This document shows positions 1 through 7,985 of a stretch of 64,000 nt of DNA, one piece after another. The DNA is from Sphingomicrobium sediminis (GTDB lineage: Bacteria > Pseudomonadota > Alphaproteobacteria > Sphingomonadales > Sphingomonadaceae): positions 558,001-622,000 of the forward strand of contig NZ_JAMSHT010000001.1 of NCBI RefSeq assembly GCF_023805295.1, written 5' to 3'. Under the pieces are notes generated by a model. The model searched no databases and was not told where the DNA came from. It saw nothing but the letters and a program-made list of their open reading frames with translations. How positions within the stretch are numbered: the first letter of the stretch is position 1; each line of letters starts with the position of its first letter. The position numbers and the translations under genes were made by a program.

Positions 1-629
1 GGCGCCTCGTCCGATAGAGCGACGTCCATGGCGTGGATCGCATCTGCCTCTTTGAGCTCGACATGCATGCCTGCGATCGCTCCCAGCGTTTCGCGGCTCG
101 CAATGCCTTCTGCCGCGTCGATCATCGGCGGCCATTCGCGATCAACATAATAGATGTCGTGCCAGCGCTTTCGCAGGATGCGGGCAGTAGCCGGTTCGAT
201 GATGCCAGCGCGCACCGCCGCGACGAGGGTGGCGCGCACATCGACCATCGGCACACTCACCGCTTTCCAGCCGATCCGCGCATCGCCGTGGACGAGCGCG
301 ACTTCGTCGTCGCCGACAAGCAAGCCGGAGCGATAGGCGTCGAAGATCGAGCCGATGCCCGTCATACCGAATTCATGCAGTTCGGCGGCGCGCAACGCGC
401 CCATGCTCGATGCGCCATAGAGCCGGGTGCCGGCGGCCATCAGCGACAGCGCCTCCTTGTGCATGACGGCGGCGCGTTCCTCGAAATAGCCGTCCAGCAG
501 CAGGACTTTGGCGGGCGCCTCGTCGACCAAGGCGAGAAAATCACCCGCTTCGGCCGGTGCTCGCCAGTCGATGCCGCGCCAGCGGTCGCGAAGGTCGAGT
601 GGCAAGGACGGGCCGGCGAAAACAATCAT
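1..629 (-). CDS. TfuA-like protein, partial (C-terminus beyond the left edge)
   Basis: Translating the minus strand from the ATG at 629-627 gives an open frame to the window edge with no stop (209 residues seen). The N-terminus IVFAGPSLPLDLR and the block YGASSMGALRAAEL at residues 71-84, followed by GMTGIGSIFDAYRSG, are the signature of the TfuA-like core domain. The start overlaps the ycaO stop as ATGA. TfuA proteins are encoded beside YcaO enzymes; in methanogens and thioamidated RiPP pathways the pair installs a backbone thioamide, with TfuA thought to help deliver sulfur. The partner YcaO and this gene should therefore act together on one substrate. The family call is firm; the reaction is inferred. 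Confidence 0.9.
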   Translation of the reverse strand, partial: MIVFAGPSLPLDLRDRWRGIDWRAPAEAGDFLALVDEAPAKVLLLDGYFEERAAVMHKEALSLMAAGTRLYGASSMGALRAAELHEFGMTGIGSIFDAYRSGLLVGDDEVALVHGDARIGWKAVSVPMVDVRATLVAAVRAGIIEPATARILRKRWHDIYYVDREWPPMIDAAEGIASRETLGAIAGMHVELKEADAIHAMDVALSDEA

Positions 630-1756
630 GCGCGCCGCTCCTTTCCGAGCGAGCCAAGCCCCGGGCAGAAGGCGCGGACGATGTGGAAGGGGCCCGTCTG
701 CGCGATGTCGAGAAACGCAGTCTCATCGAAGCCTCGGGCCGCAAGTTTTTCGACGAGCCTTTCGACGTCGCGATCACCCGGTTCGATGCTGTCAAAGGGC
801 AGGGGGTCGATCATGGGGGCTGGCGGCGGAGCCAGGGTCGCCATGATCCCGCGACGTTCTTCCGTGTAGAGCCACGGCCAGCAATCGTCGCGCGCACCGG
901 CGATGAAAGTGAGGCGGCTTTGTAGCGCCTCGGATATGGCTTGGAATAGAGCGAGTTCCGGGTCCGGATGCGCCGCATATCCGACCGAGCCCGCATAGGG
1001 TCGGGCTCCCTTGGTCGCATCGCTGACGCCCGCACCGATGACCGGAGTTGCGGTCAGGGATGGCAAAACGAAGAGGCGAAGCGCTGCGCCAGCCTCCCGG
1101 ACGCGGCCGTGCAATGCGGCGAACCAGCCGAACGGGATCGTTCTTTCGTCCAGCTCGCATTCCAGCCGCTCGAACATGTCAGCGGCATGAAAGGCAGATA
1201 CCGCGTCGCGTTCGATCAGTTCGTGGAGCGCCGTGCGCTGCGCCTCTTCACGTGTGGAGCCAGTGGCCAGCCCGGCGCTGGCGCGCTCGAAGGGGCTGTC
1301 GGCAAAGCGGGTGAAATCGAGCGAGGCGCTAGCCAGCGGCACATGCAGCCTGCTGCCGTCCACGCGGGTCGCGGCGATCCATTGGTGTGTTGTGTCCGCT
1401 GGCGGCGTTCGGTCGCGATGCCGCGCGAGGTCTGCGATATGGTCGGGGCGTTCGTCTGCCGGAAGGTCGTTCCAACTCGCTTCCGGACCCTCGGCCTCGA
1501 ACCGCTCTGCGGCGTCGCTCTCGACGGCTTCCAAAAGCGCGCCGAGTTTGGCCGTGTCTTGGTCTGCGCCCTTGCCCTGATGCACCGACAGCGCGCGCGA
1601 CATCGGCCGGACGGCCTGCCAGACGGGCAGCCCGATCCTGTCGAGCCTCGTAATGTCGGCGAGCCGCGTGACGCCTGCCGCCTTGGCCGCCGTCCACGCA
1701 GCATCGAACAGCGCCGCGGCCGGAGCCGCGCGCTGCCCGTCACTTGGAAAATTCAT
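626..1756 (-). CDS. YcaO-domain protein, TfuA-associated type
   Basis: 376 residues. YcaO enzymes use ATP to phosphorylate a peptide amide oxygen, leading to azoline, amidine or thioamide formation. Visible YcaO landmarks are SAGLATGSTREEA (residues 160-172), the nucleotide and metal-binding helix HELIERD with E179 and E182, and EALQSRLTFIAGARDD (276-291), which resembles TfuA-partnered YcaO proteins. No E1-like or ocin-ThiF partner is visible, and the C-terminus (FCPGLGSLGKERRA) lacks the Pro-rich tail of azoline-forming cyclodehydratases. The gene lies 15 bp after a small gene at 1772-2017 and overlaps the tfuA-like gene by 4 bp, so the three look like one operon. Thioamidation is the likeliest chemistry by association; the substrate is unknown. 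Confidence 0.9.
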   Translation of the reverse strand: MNFPSDGQRAAPAAALFDAAWTAAKAAGVTRLADITRLDRIGLPVWQAVRPMSRALSVHQGKGADQDTAKLGALLEAVESDAAERFEAEGPEASWNDLPADERPDHIADLARHRDRTPPADTTHQWIAATRVDGSRLHVPLASASLDFTRFADSPFERASAGLATGSTREEAQRTALHELIERDAVSAFHAADMFERLECELDERTIPFGWFAALHGRVREAGAALRLFVLPSLTATPVIGAGVSDATKGARPYAGSVGYAAHPDPELALFQAISEALQSRLTFIAGARDDCWPWLYTEERRGIMATLAPPPAPMIDPLPFDSIEPGDRDVERLVEKLAARGFDETAFLDIAQTGPFHIVRAFCPGLGSLGKERRA

Positions 1757-1771
1757 TGCCGCCTTGAGGGC

Positions 1772-2017
1772 TTAGGGAACCTGGTCCGTATTGATGCCCT
1801 TGAACTCGACTTCGGAGAAATCGACGGCGTGATAGTAGGTGTGCGGCTTGTCATGCTCTTCCTGATAGGCCTTGCGCATGTCTTCGACACCCTTGACCTT
1901 CTTCATGTCGTCGGCGGCAATAGCCTCGTCCATATTGTAGATGAGCATCTTGCCGGTGGTGAGATAATAGGTCTCGCCAACCTTAATGACGAACCGGCTC
2001 TTCTTGTCCTTGGCCAT
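1772..2017 (-). CDS. Small conserved-looking protein heading the YcaO/TfuA operon; candidate substrate
   Basis: 81 residues starting MAKDKKSRF, with no cysteine, no signal peptide and no membrane segment. It is rich in Lys, Asp, Glu and Tyr, with two similar spots, GETYYLTT and KPHTYYHA. The start has a strong Shine-Dalgarno GGGGGAAA four to five bases upstream and a plausible promoter just ahead. I do not recognise the family. Its place as first gene directly before ycaO and tfuA makes it a candidate precursor or protein substrate of those enzymes. Against this, it is larger and better folded-looking than a typical RiPP precursor and lacks an obvious leader/core boundary. It could instead be a metabolic accessory protein. 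Confidence 0.8.
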   Translation of the reverse strand: MAKDKKSRFVIKVGETYYLTTGKMLIYNMDEAIAADDMKKVKGVEDMRKAYQEEHDKPHTYYHAVDFSEVEFKGINTDQVP

Positions 2018-2049
2018 GGTTTCCCCCTTAATGGTTACCCGGAACGTTC

Positions 2050-2078
2050 ATTCTATCAACATCCATGATAATAACCAA
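2050..2078 (-). promoter_or_regulatory. Candidate promoter of the small protein-ycaO-tfuA operon
   Basis: On the minus strand a -35-like TTGGTT (2078-2073) is followed after exactly 17 bp by a -10-like TAGAAT (2055-2050). Transcription would begin near 2043, giving a 5' leader of about 26 nt before the ATG at 2017. The -10 matches 5 of 6 bases and the -35 only 3 of 6, so this is suggestive rather than certain. Confidence 0.45.
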
Positions 2079-2244
2079 CGATAAACGACTGTTTAGCGGG
2101 GCTTTGTGCCCAACATTCGGTTTTCATTCCCGTTTATCGAAGCGGGAGCGTCATTGGTCGGTGAATGGGAACAAGCGACTGGAAGGGTGAGACAAGACAC
2201 CTTAGCTGTGCTATTCGGACAATACACTTTGATGGGGGAAGTTT

Positions 2245-3885
2245 ATGAGCTTCATTTCAGTACTTGCCGCGAGCCTGCTGGCGACGCAGCCCGCACCCAA
2301 TACGGCCGCCGCAGCACAGGCATATCTCGACCGTGCTTATCCCGCGGACGGGCCCGGCGTCAGCGCGATCATCGTCGATGACGGCGAGATCGTGTTCAAG
2401 GGCGCTGCGGGCATGGCCGACATGGAGGCTGGCACGCCGCTCACTGGCGACAGCAAGCATTGGATCGGGTCGATCACCAAGCAATTCTCGGCCGCGATGA
2501 TCGTCAAGCTCGTGGAAGAGGGGGCGCTGTCCTACACCGACCCGCTGTCAAAGTTCCTGCCCGACTATCCGGGCGGCGATTTGATCACGGTCCACCAGCT
2601 GCTCAATCACACGTCGGGTGTGCAGAGCTATACGTCGATCCCGGGCTGGATGATGAACCCCAAAAATACCTCGCAGGATCTGACAACTGCTGAGTTGATT
2701 GCCGAATTTTCGGGGCTCGACCCGGTTTCGCGGCCCGGCGAGACCTGGAGCTACAATAATAGCGGCTATGTGCTGGTCGGTGCGGTGATCGAAGCAGTCA
2801 CCGGTCAGCCCTGGCACGAAGCCATTCGCACCCGCCTGCTAGAGCCCGCGGGGATCAACGACATTCTCTACAGCGAAGATGGCGCCGACCTGCTCGCCAA
2901 CGGCTATACCCGCGGCGGCGATGGGGTCGAGCCGGCACGCGATTTCTCCCCGACCATTCCGCACGCGGCAGGCGCGCTGATCGGCGATGTCGAGGCGTTG
3001 GCGAAGTGGTATGACGCCTTGTTCGATGGTCGCATCGTCAGCGAGGCCGGGCTCGCCCGAATGACCACCTGGACACGCACCTATGACGGGGAGACCGAAA
3101 ATTACGGCTATGCGCTGGCCGAAGACGACCTGCTGGGTCGCGACGGCATCGGCCATGGCGGCGGCATTTTCGGCTTCAACACGGCCAGCACCTATTATCC
3201 CGGCGAAGACCTGTTCATCGCCGTCTTCGCCAATAGCGACGCAGCCGTCACGCGGCCGTCCATCGCATCGGCGCGGCTCGCCGCACTCGCGCTGGGCGAA
3301 CCATTCGCCATGTATGACGAAGTGGAATTCGATGCTGCCGAGCTTGAGGGCTGGACGGGTGTCTATGCGTGGGACGAGGAAGACGAGGTCATCCTCAAGA
3401 TTGAAGATGACAAGCCTGTCCTCGTGACCGCGTCCGGACGCCCGCTGCAATTCAAGGCGGCTGGCGATGGTATCTATTTCCGCGATCCCTCGGCGAGTGT
3501 CGCATGGTTCCGGCTGTCGAGCGATCGCGCAGCGCGCAAGACGCTCGAATGGCATGATGGCGAAGGTGCGAAGATCCTGCTGCGCACCGGCGATGTGCCC
3601 GAGGGCCCCGAAGCCTATGTGCTGAGCGATGCCGAGCGCGAAGCCTGGGTTGGCCGCTATCGCTTCCCTATCGGCATCTTCACCGTTGCCCAAAACGCCG
3701 ATGGCGAGATGACCGGTCAACTCGAAGGGCAGGGGCCGGTGCCGTTCGTGCCGACGTCCGCAACCGAGGCGACCGCCGACGCGGTTGGGGCGCGGCTTGT
3801 CTTCGATGTCGAGGATGGCAAAGCCAAGACCGTGAAGATCTTGCAGGGCGGAGCCGAACTGATGGGCGAGCGGATAGAGGAATAG
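2245..3885 (+). CDS. Serine hydrolase of the class C beta-lactamase / PBP-like family
   Basis: 546 residues. A short hydrophobic N-terminus (FISVLAASLLA) looks like an export signal. The beta-lactamase-type domain has SITK (S76, K79) as the nucleophile motif, YNN (Y170 to N172) as the second motif, and GHGGGIFG in place of the KTG box. The last 200 residues form a separate beta-rich region. The start at 2245 is supported by GGGGGAAG seven bases upstream. Such proteins are D-aminopeptidases, esterases or carboxypeptidases; true beta-lactam hydrolysis is not implied. It is monocistronic, divergent from the YcaO operon. Confidence 0.85.
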   Translation: MSFISVLAASLLATQPAPNTAAAAQAYLDRAYPADGPGVSAIIVDDGEIVFKGAAGMADMEAGTPLTGDSKHWIGSITKQFSAAMIVKLVEEGALSYTDPLSKFLPDYPGGDLITVHQLLNHTSGVQSYTSIPGWMMNPKNTSQDLTTAELIAEFSGLDPVSRPGETWSYNNSGYVLVGAVIEAVTGQPWHEAIRTRLLEPAGINDILYSEDGADLLANGYTRGGDGVEPARDFSPTIPHAAGALIGDVEALAKWYDALFDGRIVSEAGLARMTTWTRTYDGETENYGYALAEDDLLGRDGIGHGGGIFGFNTASTYYPGEDLFIAVFANSDAAVTRPSIASARLAALALGEPFAMYDEVEFDAAELEGWTGVYAWDEEDEVILKIEDDKPVLVTASGRPLQFKAAGDGIYFRDPSASVAWFRLSSDRAARKTLEWHDGEGAKILLRTGDVPEGPEAYVLSDAEREAWVGRYRFPIGIFTVAQNADGEMTGQLEGQGPVPFVPTSATEATADAVGARLVFDVEDGKAKTVKILQGGAELMGERIEE

Positions 3886-3895
3886 GCAAGAAAAA

Positions 3896-3924
3896 ACGCC
3901 CGGGCAGTGGAGGTGCCCGGGCGT
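3896..3924 (-). terminator. Rho-independent terminator (best on the minus strand)
   Basis: An 11-bp perfect stem, ACGCCCGGGCA (3896-3906) with TGCCCGGGCGT (3914-3924), closes a 7-nt loop. Read on the minus strand the stem is followed by six T residues (complement of 3891-3896); on the plus strand the tail is only CCTTG. It therefore fits the end of a minus-strand transcript better than the end of the serine hydrolase gene, although it may slow both. Confidence 0.7.
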
Positions 3925-3944
3925 CCTTGCGTGACGATTGCTCG

Positions 3945-4037
3945 TCAGCCCCCGATAGCCGAAACGAAGAGCGAGTTCGGATCGGACAGGCGTTTGGCTA
4001 AGCCCTTCGCGGCACTCCTGTCACCCCCAAACATCAT
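3945..4037 (-). CDS. Possible 30-codon small protein
   Basis: A minus-strand reading frame from the ATG at 4037 encodes MMFGGDRSAAKGLAKRLS and ends SLFVSAIGG. A GGGGG run sits just ahead of the paired ATG codons, and a good terminator lies 20 bp after the stop. A ribosome site, short frame and T-tailed hairpin in one 140-bp stretch are what a real small gene or sRNA would show. I recognise no homolog; the frame also stays open upstream into the antisense of proS, which weakens the coding argument. Confidence 0.35.
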   Translation of the reverse strand: MMFGGDRSAAKGLAKRLSDPNSLFVSAIGG

Positions 4038-4155
4038 TCCCCCGCGCTTTTTGCGGCATGTTGTTGCAAGCGCGCCACGCTGCCTTGGCGATTGAAATGG
4101 TGCGCGCGCGTCCCTAGAGCGTGGCAAACGCCTTTTCGATCGAAAGCATAAAACC

Positions 4156-5472
4156 GTGCGCCTTTCCCGCTCCTTTCTCCCCGTCCTCAAGGAAAGCCCC
4201 TCTGGGGCAGAAATTGCCAGCCACAAGCTGATGCTGCAGGCCGGGCTCGTGCGCCAGACCGCCGCCGGCATCTATGCCTGGCTGCCGCTCGGCCAGCGTG
4301 TGCTTCGTAAGGTCGAGCAGATCGTGCGCGAGGAGCAGGACCGCGTCGGCCAGGAAATGCTGATGCCGACCATCCAGTCGGCCGACTTGTGGCGCGAAAG
4401 CGGGCGCTACGACGCCTACGGCCCCGAGATGCTGCGCATCACCGATCGGCACGACCGCGAGATGCTCTACGGCCCGACCAATGAGGACATGATCACCGCG
4501 CTCTTCCGTGATGACGTGAACAGTTATCGCGACCTGCCGCGCATGCTCTACCACATCCAGTGGAAGTTCCGCGACGAACGCCGCCCGCGTTTTGGCGTGA
4601 TGCGCGGCCGCGAATTCCTCATGAAGGACGCCTACAGCTTCGACCTCGACGAGGCCGGCGCGCGCCTCAGCTATTATCGCCAGCTGCTCGCTTACCTGCG
4701 CACTTTCGGCCGCATGGGGATCAAGGCGGTGCCGATGCAGGCCGATAGCGGTCCCATCGGGGGCAAGCTAAGTCACGAATTTCTCGTCCTCGCGCCCAAT
4801 GGCGAAAGCGAGCTCTTCTACGATGCGGCGGTCGAGGAGATCGATTTCGAACGTGACGGGCTGAGCTATGACGATGCCGATGCGTTGGAGGCGCTCTTCA
4901 AGGAAGCGACCGGCGTCTATGCGCGCACCGACGAGACCCATGAGGAAGACCTTTGGGCCGATGTCCCGGCGGAGCGCCAGCGCACCGGTCGCGGGATCGA
5001 GGTCGGGCATATCTTTTATTTCGGCGACAAATATTCGAAGGCCATGGGTCTCAAGGTCTCCGGCCCCGATGGCGACATCACGCCGATGATGGGCAGCTAT
5101 GGCGTCGGCGTGTCGCGCCTGGTCGGTGCGATCATCGAAGCCAGCCACGACGACAATGGCATCGTCTGGCCCGAAGCGGTCGCACCGTGGAAGGTCGGGA
5201 TCGTCACGATGCGCGCCGATGACGAGGCGACTGTCGCGGCAGCCGAGGACCTCTATGCCAAGCTCAAGGCCGCGGGCATCGAAACGCTCTACGACGATCG
5301 AGACGAGCGCGGCGGCGTGAAGCTTGGCGGCATGGATTTGATGGGTCTGCCATGGCAGATCATCATTGGCCCGCGTGGTCTCAAGAATGGCGTCGTGGAA
5401 GTCAAAAATCGACGGACAGGGGAACGCGAGGAATTGACCCCCGAAGCCGCGCTGGCCAAGCTGACCGCATGA
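4156..5472 (+). CDS. proS: Prolyl-tRNA synthetase, short alphaproteobacterial form
   Basis: 438 residues; charges tRNA-Pro with proline. The class II signatures are present: [15 protein letters not shown] near residue 38, then [20 protein letters not shown] as motif 2 and [13 protein letters not shown] as motif 3. The insertion (editing) domain of the E. coli-type enzyme is missing, as in other alphaproteobacteria, which accounts for the short length. The start is GTG at 4156: no in-frame ATG lies upstream before a TGA, and VRLSRSFLP matches the usual N-terminus. Its stop overlaps the lolC/E start (ATGA), making it first gene of a proS-lolC-lolD unit. Confidence 0.97.
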   Translation: MRLSRSFLPVLKESPSGAEIASHKLMLQAGLVRQTAAGIYAWLPLGQRVLRKVEQIVREEQDRVGQEMLMPTIQSADLWRESGRYDAYGPEMLRITDRHDREMLYGPTNEDMITALFRDDVNSYRDLPRMLYHIQWKFRDERRPRFGVMRGREFLMKDAYSFDLDEAGARLSYYRQLLAYLRTFGRMGIKAVPMQADSGPIGGKLSHEFLVLAPNGESELFYDAAVEEIDFERDGLSYDDADALEALFKEATGVYARTDETHEEDLWADVPAERQRTGRGIEVGHIFYFGDKYSKAMGLKVSGPDGDITPMMGSYGVGVSRLVGAIIEASHDDNGIVWPEAVAPWKVGIVTMRADDEATVAAAEDLYAKLKAAGIETLYDDRDERGGVKLGGMDLMGLPWQIIIGPRGLKNGVVEVKNRRTGEREELTPEAALAKLTA

Positions 5473-6719
5473 TCCTTTCTGCCCATGAGCGAATGATCGC
5501 TCGGCGCTACCTCCTTCCCCACAAGGGCGAGGGCTTCATCTTCGTCGTCGCCGGTTTCTCGGTTGGCGCGGTGGCGCTCGGCGTGGCGGCGCTAATTGTC
5601 GTCATGAGCGTCATGAACGGTTTCCGCGCCGACCTGTTCGACCGCATCGTGGGCCTCAACGGCCATGCGGTGGTGCAGGGCTATAACGGCCAGCTCGAAG
5701 ACTGGGAGAATGTCGTCGACCTCGCCATCGCAACCGAAGGTGTGACCGAGGCGACGCCGATGATCGAGCAGCCGCTCATGGCCTCTTCCAACGGACGGGT
5801 CGAAGGTATCTTGCTGCGCGGCCTTCGGGTCGAGGACATTACCGGCAATCCGCTCATCAGCGAGAATATTACCGCAGGTCGGCTCAGTGACGTGCGCGTC
5901 GGGTCGGGCAATATCGCGCTGGGCGCGCGGCTCGCCGAGAGTCTCGGCGCGCGGGTCGGCAGCGAGGTGTCGCTGATCAGCCCCGAAGGGCGCTCTACAC
6001 CCGTCGGCACCTTGCCGCGCATCGTCTCCTACCGTGTGTCCGCCATTTTCGAAGTCGGCGTCTACGATTATGACAAGGCGTTCGTGGTCATGCCGGTCGA
6101 GGATGCGCAGACCCTGCTCATGCTGGGCGACATGGTGACGACGGTCGAACTGGAAGTCACCGATCCCGATCGCGTCGGCCGCCTGTTGGCCCCGCTCGCG
6201 CCGCAAGTCAGCCGCAGCGGGGTGATCGTCGACTGGCGACAGATGAATTCGGCGCTGTTCGAAGCGCTCGAGGTGGAGCGCGTGGCGATGTTCATCGTCT
6301 TGTGCATCATCATCCTGGTCGCCGCCTTCAACATCGCCAGTTCGCTGATCATGCTGGTTCGGGCGAAACGACGCGACATTGCGATCCTGCGCACCATGGG
6401 CGCGAGCCGGGCGGGGATGACACGCATCTTCATGGCAGTGGGTCTGACGATCGGGCTGGTCGGCATCCTGATCGGGCTTGCATTGGGAGCGACCTTCCTT
6501 TTCTTCCGCCAGGGCGTAGTCGATCTCATCCAGGCAGCCTCGGGGCAGGATTTGTGGGACCCGTCGGTCCGCTTCCTGTCCGAATTGCCTTCCAAGACCG
6601 ACCCGTTCGAGGTGGCAGCCATCGTTCTCGTCACCTTAATCCTCGTGTTCATTGCGACCCTGTTTCCGGCGCGCAAAGCCGCAGCAACCGATCCGGTGGA
6701 GGTGCTGCGCTATGAGTGA
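5469..6719 (+). CDS. lolC: Lipoprotein-releasing ABC transporter permease, LolC/LolE family
   Basis: 416 residues, typical for LolC/E. Inner-membrane subunit of the Lol complex, which extracts outer-membrane lipoproteins and passes them to LolA. There is an N-terminal membrane helix (residues 20-45, [20 protein letters not shown]), a large periplasmic domain, and three C-terminal helices with the FtsX-like permease core ([16 protein letters not shown]). It ends [17 protein letters not shown], a family hallmark. The start at 5469 overlaps the proS stop; the gene overlaps lolD by 8 bp. Only one permease gene is present, so it may act as a LolF-like homodimer. Confidence 0.95.
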   Translation: MILSAHERMIARRYLLPHKGEGFIFVVAGFSVGAVALGVAALIVVMSVMNGFRADLFDRIVGLNGHAVVQGYNGQLEDWENVVDLAIATEGVTEATPMIEQPLMASSNGRVEGILLRGLRVEDITGNPLISENITAGRLSDVRVGSGNIALGARLAESLGARVGSEVSLISPEGRSTPVGTLPRIVSYRVSAIFEVGVYDYDKAFVVMPVEDAQTLLMLGDMVTTVELEVTDPDRVGRLLAPLAPQVSRSGVIVDWRQMNSALFEALEVERVAMFIVLCIIILVAAFNIASSLIMLVRAKRRDIAILRTMGASRAGMTRIFMAVGLTIGLVGILIGLALGATFLFFRQGVVDLIQAASGQDLWDPSVRFLSELPSKTDPFEVAAIVLVTLILVFIATLFPARKAAATDPVEVLRYE

Positions 6720-7401
6720 GCCGGTTCTTGAAACCAAGGACCTGCGCCGAAGCTTCACGCAGGGCCATGTCACCATCGAGGTGTTGCGCGGTGTCGATCT
6801 CACGATCCAGCCGGGCGAGATTGTCGGCCTGTTGGGACCGTCGGGCGCGGGTAAGTCGACCTTGTTGCAGGCGGTTGGCCTGCTCGAGGGCGGCTTCCAG
6901 GGCTCGATCCGCATCAACGGCCAGGAAGCCTCGCACATGAATGCGGGCCAGCGTACCGAGCTGCGCCGCGATGCATTGGGCTTCGTCTATCAGTTCCACC
7001 ATCTCCTGCCCGACTTCGATGCGTTAGAAAATGTCGTCCTGCCGCAGCTCATCCATGGCGCGGATCGCGAAGATGCCGACGATCGTGCCCGCGAATTGCT
7101 GTCGCGGTTAGGCCTTGCCGAGCGTCTGGACCATCGTCCGTCCAAATTGTCGGGCGGCGAGCAGCAGCGCGTCGCCGTAGCACGCGCGCTCGCCAATCGT
7201 CCGCCGCTCATTCTTGCCGACGAGCCCACGGGCAATCTCGACGAGGCGACCAGCGAGCGCGTCTTCGGTGCCTTCATGGAGTTGGTGCGTGCCGAGGGGT
7301 CGGCCGCACTGGTGGCAACGCATAACGAGGCGCTGGCGGCGCGCATGGACCGCGTGATCCGCCTTCACGATGGCAAGTTGGGACCGGGCCTCAAACTTTA
7401 G
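6712..7401 (+). CDS. lolD: Lipoprotein-releasing ABC transporter ATPase LolD
   Basis: 229 residues. ATPase powering lipoprotein release with the upstream permease. It has Walker [10 protein letters not shown], the Q-loop region [12 protein letters not shown], signature [15 protein letters not shown], Walker [13 protein letters not shown] and switch His in [17 protein letters not shown] with ENV following is typical of LolD rather than other MacB-like ATPases. The ATG at 6712 lies inside the end of the permease gene, implying translational coupling. Confidence 0.96.
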   Translation: MSEPVLETKDLRRSFTQGHVTIEVLRGVDLTIQPGEIVGLLGPSGAGKSTLLQAVGLLEGGFQGSIRINGQEASHMNAGQRTELRRDALGFVYQFHHLLPDFDALENVVLPQLIHGADREDADDRARELLSRLGLAERLDHRPSKLSGGEQQRVAVARALANRPPLILADEPTGNLDEATSERVFGAFMELVRAEGSAALVATHNEALAARMDRVIRLHDGKLGPGLKL

Positions 7402-7416
7402 AGCGGGAGACGAGAG

Positions 7417-7920
7417 ATGTGGCTGATTGCGGGATTGATGATGATCCAGGATGCCCAACCGTCACCACCACCGCCGCCTTGCGCCAGCGAAGCCCATGCC
7501 CAGCTCGACTATTGGGTCGGCGAATGGGATGTCTTCCCAACCAACGACCCCGACCGCAAGGTCGCCGACAGCGTGATCGAAAAGCTCTATGATGGCTGTG
7601 CGGTGCGCGAAAATTGGATGCCTTTGGGTCGAACCGGGGGTGGCAGCCTCAACAGCCTTCGTGACGATGGTCGCTGGCACCAGCGCTGGATCGGCTCCAG
7701 TGGCGAGACCGTCGATTTCGTCGGCGGTCCGGACGCGGAGGGCAACATGGTCATGACGGGCTGGTGGGCGAATTATGCTGGCCCCGGACAGCACCGCTTC
7801 GTGCGGATGACCTATTTCCGCAATGCGGATGGCAGCGTGCGCCAGCTGGGTGAAATCAGCAGCGATCATGGCATGACCTACACCACCGGTTATGATCTAA
7901 CCTACCGGCGCAAAACCTAA
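7417..7920 (+). CDS. Hypothetical exported protein, possible lipocalin-like fold
   Basis: 167 residues starting MWLIAGLMMIQDAQPSPPPPP: a short hydrophobic stretch, then a Pro run and Cys22. The body has LDYWVGEWDVFPTND, a pattern seen in small beta-barrel proteins annotated DUF1579-like, and many Trp/Tyr residues (GWWANYAG, RMTYFRN). A Shine-Dalgarno GGGAGACGAGAG precedes the ATG. It lies 15 bp after lolD and may be cotranscribed. I cannot name a function. Confidence 0.75.
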   Translation: MWLIAGLMMIQDAQPSPPPPPCASEAHAQLDYWVGEWDVFPTNDPDRKVADSVIEKLYDGCAVRENWMPLGRTGGGSLNSLRDDGRWHQRWIGSSGETVDFVGGPDAEGNMVMTGWWANYAGPGQHRFVRMTYFRNADGSVRQLGEISSDHGMTYTTGYDLTYRRKT

Positions 7921-7985
7921 AATTAGTTGTGGATAAGTCGCCCGCCCCGGTTGGCCCGGGGGCAGGGCTGAGTCATAGTGTTGCG

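Noticed and set aside
2106..2381. 91-codon plus-strand frame starting before the serine hydrolase gene
   Set aside because: It overlaps the real gene in another frame and has no ribosome site; its product is Arg-rich noise.
2245..3885. Serine hydrolase as a beta-lactam resistance gene
   Set aside because: The SxxK and YxN motifs fit many peptidases and esterases; the third motif and extra C-terminal domain give no support for a true beta-lactamase.
3896..3924. Hairpin as terminator of the serine hydrolase gene only
   Set aside because: The plus-strand tail is CCTTGCG; the T run is on the minus-strand side, so a minus-strand transcript explains it better.
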